From Actinobacteria bacterium UBA912 (lineage in GTDB: Bacteria > Actinomycetota > Coriobacteriia > Anaerosomatales > UBA912): 21,834 bases of DNA. Both the position numbers and the translations under genes were made by a program. This document shows, piece by piece, positions 16,843-21,834 of the stretch (positions are counted from its first letter, which is position 1; each line of letters begins with the position of its first letter). The DNA lies in NCBI GenBank assembly GCA_002293965.1, contig DBEG01000114.1, positions 1-21,834 on the forward strand, given 5' to 3'. Below the pieces are notes generated by a model. That model was not told the DNA's origin. It worked only from the letters and a program-made list of their open reading frames with translations, and made no database searches.

Positions 16843-17748
16843 CTATCGCCTGCTGCTCGGCCGGAAGTAGGTTAACAGTTTTGGGATCAACCTGTCCTTG
16901 AGATACGGACCGTTACTGATGACCTCTAGTGCACACTTTAGGGCAGTAGAGTTGTGGCCGGTGACCTGCGCTGCTCGCATGGTGCTCCAGGCAGCAGCGC
17001 CCTCCGCAAGCCGATAAGCTCCATGAGGAACGGTTTGTTTGTGCTTGGCAAGTATTCGCTTGTTGTCTTTAACCTTTTGAAGCGTATTCCCCCAGGTTAA
17101 TGAGCCATGGCGTGAGATTGTATATACCGACAACGGCACTGGTACTAGTGCTGCCCTGTACCCTGCTGCCAGTCCGCGCAGCCACATGTCCCAATCTTCA
17201 TTGCAGCTCAGAGTCTCATCGTACAGTCCTATTTCATCGAGCATGGTTCTGGGCATGATGCCTTGACAGAAGATGAAGTTGCGCTCAAGTGCTCTCAATA
17301 ATTGCTCATTTGCTCCCAACTGGAACTGCTCGCCTTGCAGCTCGTACACTGGGGGCAACCAGTTGCCTTCCTCGCCGGCAACCTCACGGAAATAATCAGT
17401 GGTCACAAAGCATCTTTTTTCAACCGCAAATACTGCCATGATCAACCTTAGACGTTCTGGCAAATAGTAGTCATCCGCACCGAGGGTACCGACATACTGA
17501 CCCTTTGCCGCCCGCATCCCGGTGTTATACGCAACGGTGATCCCTTTGTTTGTTTCCTGCTTGATGTAAACGAGTTTGTCCAAGTATGGCTGTATCACCT
17601 CATCGGTATTGTCACTGGAGCCGTCGTTAACCACTATGAGCTCTACGGCCGGATAAGTCTGACTCAGCACACTCTCAATAGCACGCGTAAGTATGTATCC
17701 GCATTGATACGTGGGGATAATGATAGACACCAGCGGCAGCGTTGACAT
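16843..17748 (-). CDS. Glycosyltransferase family 2
   Basis: A 301-aa GT-A glycosyltransferase, first gene of the polysaccharide operon. Motifs: PLVSIIIPTYQCG at the start, VVNDGSSDNTDEV (NDGS 41-44), the DxD-like ADD at 91-93 (LGADDYYLPERL), and NEDWDMWLRG (183-192), typical of the catalytic-base region. ATG 17748 is chosen over the open extension to 17808 because GGAG lies 8 nt upstream. It appears cytoplasmic with no membrane helices. A perfect TATAAT lies 37 nt upstream on the same strand, so this is probably where transcription of the whole block down to wecB begins. The sugar donor is not identifiable. Confidence 0.88.
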   Translation of the reverse strand: MSTLPLVSIIIPTYQCGYILTRAIESVLSQTYPAVELIVVNDGSSDNTDEVIQPYLDKLVYIKQETNKGITVAYNTGMRAAKGQYVGTLGADDYYLPERLRLIMAVFAVEKRCFVTTDYFREVAGEEGNWLPPVYELQGEQFQLGANEQLLRALERNFIFCQGIMPRTMLDEIGLYDETLSCNEDWDMWLRGLAAGYRAALVPVPLSVYTISRHGSLTWGNTLQKVKDNKRILAKHKQTVPHGAYRLAEGAAAWSTMRAAQVTGHNSTALKCALEVISNGPYLKDRLIPKLLTYFRPSSRR

Positions 17749-17784
17749 ACTTTGCTCTCCGACCCTGAACGACAGCTTCCTCGG

Positions 17785-17792
17785 ATTATACT
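17785..17792. promoter_or_regulatory. Overlapping divergent -10 elements between operon and plus-strand GT2
   Basis: On the minus strand TATAAT (17790-17785) is a perfect -10, 37 nt before the first gene of the polysaccharide operon. On the plus strand the same place reads TATACT (17787-17792), 88 nt before the ATG at 17881. Neither direction has a good -35. This 132-nt intergenic region is the only place for promoters of both divergent units. Confidence 0.5.
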
Positions 17793-17880
17793 CCGTGTTC
17801 CCTCGCATCCGCCTACGCTTTCGGGCAAACTAGAGCCTGCGTCTTTTGTATGTCTTTCGGCTACGGATCAGGGAGTTTGG

Positions 17881-18918
17881 ATGGAATTGAGTGCGCTCCC
17901 AGAGCGACCCACACTGACAGTTGTCATCCCGACTCTCAACGAGGAGCGACGTCTGCCCATCCTGCTGGGGCTGCTTGCCGCTCAGACGCGCCCACCGGAT
18001 GCGGTCATTGTCGCAGATGCCGGTTCGACCGATGCCACACATGAGGTGGCCAGGACAGCGGGTGCCTCGGTAGTTGAAGGTGGTATGCCGGCGGTGGGGC
18101 GCAATGCGGGAGCGGCGGTCGCCACTACCGATCTGCTGCTCTTCTTCGACGCTGATGTCGAACCCTCCCTTACCTGGATCGAGCGCGCGCTGGCGGAGTT
18201 CAATGAGCGCTCGCTGGTCGTGGCCACGGCGGAGGTCAAGCCTGTCGAGCGCACGGCAGTCAACTTCTTCGTGTGCGATGTCGTCAACCTGTACCTGCAG
18301 CTCTCGCAGTACATCTCGCCGCGCGCGCCGGGTTCCTGTCTGCTCGTGCGCCGCGACATCCACGAGCTTATCGGCGGGTTCGATACCACCATCGTGCTCG
18401 CTGAGGACCATGACTATGTGCAGCGCGCCTCGGAAGTCGGGAAGTTCCGTGTCCTGCGCAACGCCCCGATCCACACGTCGATGCGTCGGCTGGAGAAGGA
18501 AGGGCTCGTCACGCTGGCGTTCAAGTACCTGTACTCGGAGATCAACGTGCTCATCGGGCGACCCATGAAGGAGATTCCGTTCGAGTACGAGTTCGCCGCC
18601 TTCGACGATGACAAGCGCTCGGCGCGACCGGTGAAGCCCGATGCGCTCCACGAAGGCCTGGGCGGGAGGATCATCGGCGGGCTGGACCGCGTATCGCACG
18701 ACGCGTACGAGCGTCTGCGCCGCCTGAGCGACAGCGCGCTTTCGCCCGAGGCGATCGACAAGCTGCTCGCGGAGTTCGCGCCCGGTGAGCTGGGTGAGTT
18801 GCGTGCGTACGTCCGCAAGCGTGCGGATATGGCGCTGCGCATGCCGCCGATCGTGCTTAGGCGTATCCGCGAGAGGGGCAAGGACATCTGGGAACGGATG
18901 ACGGGCGACAAGTCGTAG
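17881..18918 (+). CDS. Glycosyltransferase family 2 with C-terminal extension
   Basis: A 345-aa GT-A protein. Motifs: TVVIPTLNEERRLPILL (13-29), VADAGSTDAT, NAGAAV, the DxD metal-binding DAD at 90-92 (FFDADVEPS), SCLLVRRDI and AEDHDYVQRA (174-183). After about residue 230 a charged region of roughly 115 residues has no family match that I recognise, and no membrane helix is obvious. The frame is open from 17752, but AGGGAG 5 nt before ATG 17881 gives the start. Codon use is GC-rich like the flanking housekeeping genes and unlike the adjacent polysaccharide operon, so it may be a resident gene beside an acquired block. It ends 32 nt before the AbiEi-like ORF. Confidence 0.85.
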   Translation: MELSALPERPTLTVVIPTLNEERRLPILLGLLAAQTRPPDAVIVADAGSTDATHEVARTAGASVVEGGMPAVGRNAGAAVATTDLLLFFDADVEPSLTWIERALAEFNERSLVVATAEVKPVERTAVNFFVCDVVNLYLQLSQYISPRAPGSCLLVRRDIHELIGGFDTTIVLAEDHDYVQRASEVGKFRVLRNAPIHTSMRRLEKEGLVTLAFKYLYSEINVLIGRPMKEIPFEYEFAAFDDDKRSARPVKPDALHEGLGGRIIGGLDRVSHDAYERLRRLSDSALSPEAIDKLLAEFAPGELGELRAYVRKRADMALRMPPIVLRRIRERGKDIWERMTGDKS

Positions 18919-18921
18919 CGA

Positions 18922-18944
18922 TAACTTACCATTCGTGGTAACTT
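18922..18944 (+). promoter_or_regulatory. Palindromic operator and -10 of a likely leaderless AbiEi-like gene
   Basis: A perfect inverted repeat TTACCA (18926-18931), loop TTCG, TGGTAA (18936-18941) lies 9 nt before the ATG. TAACTT occurs twice in direct orientation, at 18922-18927 and 18939-18944; the second copy is placed as a -10 box 6 nt before the start codon, and no Shine-Dalgarno sequence is present. An operator overlapping the -10 fits autorepression by the encoded winged-helix protein, as known for AbiEi. The regulatory role is inference. Confidence 0.55.
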
Positions 18945-18950
18945 GTTGCT

Positions 18951-19856
18951 ATGAAACGCGAAGACCTTCTGCGGATCGTTGGTGCCGAACCGCTCTTCAC
19001 CACAGGGATGCTTCTCGGCCCCGGTACTGACGTGCGCGACGTGCATAAGCAGTTGTCCCGATGGAAGTCGGGTGGACTCGTCGTCCAGTTGCGACGCGGT
19101 CTCTATGCCCTCTCGGACCTATACCGTAGCTCGGATCCGCATCCGTATGAGATCTCAAACATGCTGACCCCAGGCTCGTACGTGAGTCTTGAGACCGTCC
19201 TCGCAGATGTCGGGCTGATTCCCGAGGCCGTCTTTGTCACGACTGCAGTGACAACCGGTAGGCAAGCTTCTCGTAAGACTTTGTTTGGGACCTTCGTGTA
19301 TCACCATGTGAAGGAGTCGTTGTTCTGGGGCTACGTGCATGTGGATCTCCCCGGCAAGAGGTCTGCATTCATTGCATCGCCTGAAAAGGCGCTGCTCGAC
19401 CTGGCGTATCTGAGGAGCGGGTCCGACGCACCTGGATTTGCGCGCGAACTACGACTGCAGCACCTTGACATGATCGATGAGGCTAAGCTGCTAAGGTACG
19501 CGGAGCGATTCGCGAGTCGCAAGGTGGCCCGCTTCGCTGCCAACATCTTCGAGCTTGCGCGCATCGAGAGAGAGGAGTTCTCACATTCTCGATGTCGGCT
19601 TAGCGAGCATGCTAAAATCGTGCAGGGAGGTCATGCCATGTTTCGCTTCACGGCAATCTTCGAAAAGGTATCCGAAGGATACATCGGCTTCGTGGAAGAA
19701 CTTCCAGGGGCCAATACACAAGCCGCCACGCTCGACGAGGCTCGCGCCAGTCTTGAAGAGGCAGTCCGGCTTGTCATCGATGCAAACCGTGCGCTGGCGG
19801 AGCAGACTCTCGCTAACCGCAACGTCATCCGCGAGCCCCTCGACATAGCTGGGTGA
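18951..19856 (+). CDS. AbiEi-type regulator read in frame into a HicB-type antitoxin
   Basis: A 301-aa ORF. Residues 1-60 match the winged-helix part of AbiEi-family antitoxins/regulators (VHKQLSRWKSGGLVVQLRRG, then LYAL). Residues 65-200 match the C-terminal AbiEi domain (GSYVSLETVLADVG, TGRQASRKTLFGTFVYHHV, ASPEKALLDLAYL). Instead of a stop, the frame continues through about 25 residues (IEREEFSHSRCRLSEHAKIV) into a complete HicB-like domain beginning at M230. AbiEi proteins repress their own promoter and neutralise the nucleotidyltransferase toxin AbiEii; no such toxin follows. The ATG at 18951 has no ribosome binding site and is probably leaderless, with a palindrome beside it. Whether the long product is a functional fusion or two abutting genes that lost a stop is open. 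Confidence 0.75.
   Translation: MKREDLLRIVGAEPLFTTGMLLGPGTDVRDVHKQLSRWKSGGLVVQLRRGLYALSDLYRSSDPHPYEISNMLTPGSYVSLETVLADVGLIPEAVFVTTAVTTGRQASRKTLFGTFVYHHVKESLFWGYVHVDLPGKRSAFIASPEKALLDLAYLRSGSDAPGFARELRLQHLDMIDEAKLLRYAERFASRKVARFAANIFELARIEREEFSHSRCRLSEHAKIVQGGHAMFRFTAIFEKVSEGYIGFVEELPGANTQAATLDEARASLEEAVRLVIDANRALAEQTLANRNVIREPLDIAG
19638..19856 (+). CDS. HicB-family antitoxin (internal in-frame start)
   Basis: A 72-aa product nested at the 3' end of the AbiEi-like ORF in the same frame. MFRFTAIFEKVSEGYIGFVE, ELPGANTQAATLDEARASL and EEAVRLVIDANRAL are the partially degraded RNase-H-like fold of HicB. The tail (NRNVIREPLDIAG) matches the short HicB group that lacks a separate DNA-binding domain. 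ATG 19638 has a strong Shine-Dalgarno, GGGAGGT at 19625-19631, 6 nt upstream, so it can be translated alone. HicB proteins normally neutralise the mRNA interferase HicA, but no HicA-like ORF is adjacent on either side. The stop TGA (19854-19856) overlaps a GTG (19853) in the VanZ-like frame. Confidence 0.75.
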   Translation: MFRFTAIFEKVSEGYIGFVEELPGANTQAATLDEARASLEEAVRLVIDANRALAEQTLANRNVIREPLDIAG

Positions 19857-19861
19857 CCTTG

Positions 19862-20455
19862 ATGGCTGACTGGCAGACTGTGTTCGTGGTGTGCGGCCCT
19901 CTCTTGGTCGCATATATCTTGTTCGAGGCGATCAGGAGAACCCCGCCTCTTACCATCGCTATCAGGACATGCTTTCTGTTGTACGTGGTCGGGCTGATCA
20001 GCGTCACCCTATTCCCCATGCCGGTGACGCAAGAAGAGATTGCATACGCCCGCGGGTTGCCACAGGACCTCCAGCGTCAAATGAACTTCATTCCGTTCGC
20101 ATCAATGCTCGAGACGCTGGAACTTCCCGCGCGGCCAGCAGCGGTGCAGCTCATAGGCAACTTCGTGATGCTCTTCCCCTTGGCCTATCTGGCACCCTTG
20201 CTCTGGCCGCGCATCAACAATCTCGCACGAACGGTGCAACTCGTTGTCTTTACCGCCCTGACGGTTGAGGCCCTTCAGTTCGGGATCTCACTGCTCCTCG
20301 GTAGCAGATACAAGTCGGTCGATGTCGATGACGTCATCCTGAATGTTGTGGGGGGATGCCTTGGCTATCTCGCCTACAAGGTCATGGCCCCGTATCTCTC
20401 GGCGTTCGACTTCTCGCGCAGAACGCACAGACGGAGATCCCTGGCAAAGGACTAG
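19862..20455 (+). CDS. VanZ-like family membrane protein
   Basis: A 197-aa integral membrane protein with about five hydrophobic segments (roughly residues 7-25, 33-51, 97-118, 124-147 and 160-178). The pattern LISVTLFP, MNFIPFASM, IGNFVMLFPLAYLAPLLWP, TVEALQF and the conserved acidic stretch SVDVDDVILNVVGGCLGYL are typical of VanZ-like proteins, a family named for low-level teicoplanin resistance whose general function is unclear. The start could be GTG 19853, overlapping the HicB stop as GTGA, or ATG 19862 with GGGTGA 5 nt upstream; either way it is translationally close to the HicB gene and probably co-transcribed. The C-terminus is basic and cytoplasmic-looking. Confidence 0.8.
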   Translation: MADWQTVFVVCGPLLVAYILFEAIRRTPPLTIAIRTCFLLYVVGLISVTLFPMPVTQEEIAYARGLPQDLQRQMNFIPFASMLETLELPARPAAVQLIGNFVMLFPLAYLAPLLWPRINNLARTVQLVVFTALTVEALQFGISLLLGSRYKSVDVDDVILNVVGGCLGYLAYKVMAPYLSAFDFSRRTHRRRSLAKD

Positions 20456-20460
20456 TGGGT

Positions 20461-20490
20461 GGCCTACGGCGTGCGGCCTGCCCGCTTGTG
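20461..20490. repeat. Left copy of typA 3'-end direct repeat (att-like)
   Basis: Thirty bases match 20881-20910 at 27 positions, including a 21-bp perfect run (20468-20488 with 20888-20908), in the same orientation and exactly 420 bp apart. Read on the minus strand, this copy encodes K-R-A-G-R-T-P and a TAG stop, like the true typA end, but with CCG instead of CCT for the final proline. It is not attached to any other typA sequence. It resembles the displaced gene end left by integration into a gene's 3' terminus. Confidence 0.75.
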
Positions 20491-20492
20491 CA

Positions 20493-20804
20493 TCATGCCA
20501 CTCTGGCTATGACCTGTCCGACCTGCTTGCGTGAAGCACCGAGCTTGAGAAGTGACTTCAGCAGCAGGTCGATCGATACCGATGCGTCTGCCGCCTCCAT
20601 CTTAGCCACTCTGGACTGACTAGAGCCGAGAACACGTGCCACATATGCTTGAGTCCATGCGTGCTGAACGCGGATCTCGCGAAGATAGTCGGCTAACGCC
20701 AGCTTGAGCTCGACGAAAGCGGTCTCCTCGGCGGACAGCTCGAGGAAGTCGGCGTTGTCTCCGACGCGCCAACCGGCTGCCTCAAGCTGTGTTCTCTTGT
20801 TCAT
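20493..20804 (-). CDS. XRE-family regulator, HigA-type antitoxin-like
   Basis: A 103-aa protein with an N-terminal segment (LEAAGWRVGDNADFLELSAE) and a helix-turn-helix at about residues 47-66 (WTQAYVARVLGSSQSRVAKM), followed by SVSIDLLLKSLLKLGASRKQ. This layout is typical of XRE antitoxins paired with HigB/RelE-type toxins. No toxin gene is found on either side. ATG 20804 has GAGAAG 5 nt upstream; the in-frame ATG at 20816 falls exactly 7 nt after the -10 box and could be used as a leaderless start, giving 107 aa. It has its own strong promoter with a palindrome in the spacer. The gene nearly fills the interval between two copies of the typA 3' end, so it looks like cargo of a tiny inserted unit. 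Confidence 0.8.
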   Translation of the reverse strand: MNKRTQLEAAGWRVGDNADFLELSAEETAFVELKLALADYLREIRVQHAWTQAYVARVLGSSQSRVAKMEAADASVSIDLLLKSLLKLGASRKQVGQVIARVA

Positions 20805-20823
20805 GGGACTTCTCATCGAGTCG

Positions 20824-20852
20824 ATGATATGTCAGTTTCGACATAAGGTCAA
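20824..20852 (-). promoter_or_regulatory. Promoter with palindromic operator for XRE gene
   Basis: On the minus strand TTGACC (20852-20847) and TATCAT (20829-20824) are separated by exactly 17 bp, a near-consensus sigma-70-type promoter. An inverted repeat TATGTC-AGTTTC-GACATA (20828-20845) fills the spacer and touches the -10. An operator here would block polymerase, so autorepression by the XRE protein is the natural reading. Confidence 0.75.
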
Positions 20853-20859
20853 GGGAGCT

Positions 20860-20874
20860 GCCGGATCCTCCGGC
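20860..20874. other. Short hairpin between typA and XRE gene
   Basis: GCCGGA (20860-20865), a 3-nt loop, and TCCGGC (20869-20874) form a 6-bp perfect stem just after the typA stop. No T-run follows on the typA (minus) strand, so it is not a convincing intrinsic terminator; it could slow polymerase or be chance. Confidence 0.35.
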
Positions 20875-20880
20875 CCTCAT

Positions 20881-20910
20881 GACCTAAGGCGTGCGGCCTG
20901 CCCGCTTGCG
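20881..20910. repeat. Right copy of typA 3'-end direct repeat (att-like)
   Basis: This copy contains the functional last codons and TAG stop (20884-20886) of typA. It pairs with the copy at 20461-20490; together they bracket the XRE gene, its promoter and its operator. Confidence 0.75.
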
Positions 20911-21834
20911 GTCCTTCTCGCCCAGCAGCCGCTTGCGTAGCCGGATGCTCTGGGGAGTGACCTCCACGAGCTCGTCGTCCTCGATGTACTCGAGCGCCTC
21001 TTCCAGCGTGAACGTGACCGGCGGCGCGAGCTGGATGCCCTTGTCGGCACCGGCGGCGCGGATGTTGGTGAGCTGCTTGGCCTTGGCCACGTTGACCACG
21101 AGGTCGTTGTCTTTCGAGTGCTCGCCAACGATCATGCCCTCGTAGCACATGTCGCCCGGCGACACGAAGAGCTTCCCGCGCGTCTGCAGCGCGTCGAGCG
21201 CGTACGCGACGGCCTTCTCGGTGGTCATCGCGATTAGCGAACCGGCGTTGCGCCCGCCCAGCTCGCCGCGGTACGGCCCGTACTCGTGGAAGCGGTGGAA
21301 GAACACGGCCTCGCCGCGCGTTCCGTTGAGGATACGCGTGCGCAGCCCCATGACGCCGCGGCTGGGGATGCGGAACTCGAGGTGTACCTGCTCGTCGCGC
21401 TGGATCATGTCGATCATCTCGCCGCCAGCCGACCCGAAGATCTCGATGACCTTACCCGCATACGCCGAAGGCACGTCGACGACAGCCTGCTCGATCGGCT
21501 CGAGCGTGGTGCCGCCTTCCTTCTTGAGGATCACGCGCGGGCGGCCGACCTGGAACTCGTAGCCTTCGCGGCGCATCGTCTCCATGAGCACCGAGAGGTG
21601 CAGCACGCCTCGGCCGGCGACTTCGACACCGTCGCGCTCGGGTGTCTCGGTGATTCGCATCGAGATGTTGGACTCGGCCTCCTTGAAGAGGCGCTCCTTG
21701 ATCTGGCGGGCTCCGACGATATCGCCCTCGCGGCCCACGAGAGGGCTGGTGTTCGCGGCGAAGACGACCGCCATTGTCGGCTCCTCGATGTGGATGGGAT
21801 CGAGCGTTATCGGGTTGTTTCGGCAGGTGAACAT
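20884..21834 (-). CDS. typA: GTPase TypA/BipA, C-terminal part (5' end outside window)
   Basis: A ribosome-binding translational GTPase involved in 50S assembly and stress adaptation. The 316 residues present cover the end of domain II, domain III, the EF-G-V-like domain and the TypA-specific C-terminal domain. Diagnostic stretches are VVFAANTSPLVGREG, ERDGVEVAGRGVLHLSVLME, EIFGSAGGEMIDMI, RIPSRGVMGLRTRIL, HEYGPYRGELGGRNAGSLIA, GDMCYEGMIVGEHSKDNDL and PQSIRLRKRLL. Full-length TypA is about 610 residues, so the G domain lies beyond the right edge, and the ATG at the edge is an internal methionine. The C-terminal seven codons and stop are duplicated 420 bp downstream. GC content is high, as in the other housekeeping genes. 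Confidence 0.95.
   Translation of the reverse strand: MFTCRNNPITLDPIHIEEPTMAVVFAANTSPLVGREGDIVGARQIKERLFKEAESNISMRITETPERDGVEVAGRGVLHLSVLMETMRREGYEFQVGRPRVILKKEGGTTLEPIEQAVVDVPSAYAGKVIEIFGSAGGEMIDMIQRDEQVHLEFRIPSRGVMGLRTRILNGTRGEAVFFHRFHEYGPYRGELGGRNAGSLIAMTTEKAVAYALDALQTRGKLFVSPGDMCYEGMIVGEHSKDNDLVVNVAKAKQLTNIRAAGADKGIQLAPPVTFTLEEALEYIEDDELVEVTPQSIRLRKRLLGEKDRKRAGRTP

Noticed and set aside
17830..18699. 289-codon minus-strand frame opposite the plus-strand GT2
   Set aside because: It is antisense to a clear GT2 with DxD and EDxD-like motifs. The translation is Arg/Asp/His-rich with no family signal.
18951..19010. Start of the AbiEi-like ORF (MKREDLLRI) as a HicA toxin
   Set aside because: HicA proteins can open with a similar motif, but the continuation is a winged helix plus the AbiEi C-terminal domain and is far too long for HicA.
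20860..20874. Hairpin after typA as an intrinsic terminator
   Set aside because: The 6-bp stem is perfect but is followed by AGCTCCC rather than a T-run on the typA strand; it is kept only as a hairpin of unknown role.
1..21834. CRISPR arrays, insertion sequences, tRNA or rRNA genes
   Set aside because: No regularly spaced repeats, transposase or integrase motifs, or tRNA/rRNA-like sequences were seen on either strand.

Overview
The window is high-GC bacterial DNA with many GTG/TTG starts, tightly packed genes and several -10 boxes lying 6-7 nt before a start codon (leaderless style). Together with the gene content this suggests an actinobacterial lineage, possibly Coriobacteriia-like; the taxonomy is inferred from style only. 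All genes are chromosomal in character. There are no rRNA or tRNA genes, no CRISPR array, no transposase or integrase, and no gene-free stretch over 300 bases.

Layout. (1) 1-4516: housekeeping and accessory genes: the 3' part of a cardiolipin synthase, a DUF6941 protein, a zinc-dependent alcohol dehydrogenase, a PsiE-like membrane protein and a large DUF2779 nuclease (Cas4/RecB-like plus DEDDy exonuclease-like). (2) 4565-7597, minus strand: a CapD/PglF-type membrane nucleotide-sugar 4,6-dehydratase followed by two paralogous single-pass membrane proteins with an HMA-like fold pattern, closed by a strong intrinsic terminator. (3) 7727-8881, plus strand: a baeRF (release-factor-like) protein. 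(4) 8913-17748, minus strand: a compact surface-polysaccharide operon, transcribed from the right: GT2, O-antigen ligase/polymerase-like protein, two GT4 enzymes, a heparinase II/III-like lyase, a WbuB-like GT4 and UDP-GlcNAc 2-epimerase. Most junctions overlap or abut. The interior of this block looks AT-richer than the flanks. (5) 17881-18918, plus strand: a host-like high-GC GT2. (6) 18919-20880: an accessory segment with an AbiEi-type regulator read in frame into a HicB-type antitoxin, a VanZ-like membrane protein and an XRE (HigA-type) regulator, with no recognisable partner toxin. (7) 20884-21834: the 3' part of typA/bipA.

The polysaccharide genes could work together as follows: CapD-like and WecB-like enzymes make modified UDP-sugars, glycosyltransferases assemble a repeat unit, and the Wzy/WaaL-like protein polymerises or ligates it. 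The lyase may trim or release polymer. A flippase and an initiating sugar-phosphate transferase are not in the window.

The most unusual observation is at the right end. The last codons and stop of typA (20881-20910) are repeated in the same orientation at 20461-20490, with a synonymous change in the last sense codon. The two copies bracket a self-contained XRE gene with its own promoter and operator palindrome, an arrangement resembling attL/attR around a 420-bp cassette inserted at the typA 3' end. Second is the AbiEi-HicB in-frame read-through ORF, which has a strong internal ribosome binding site for HicB.
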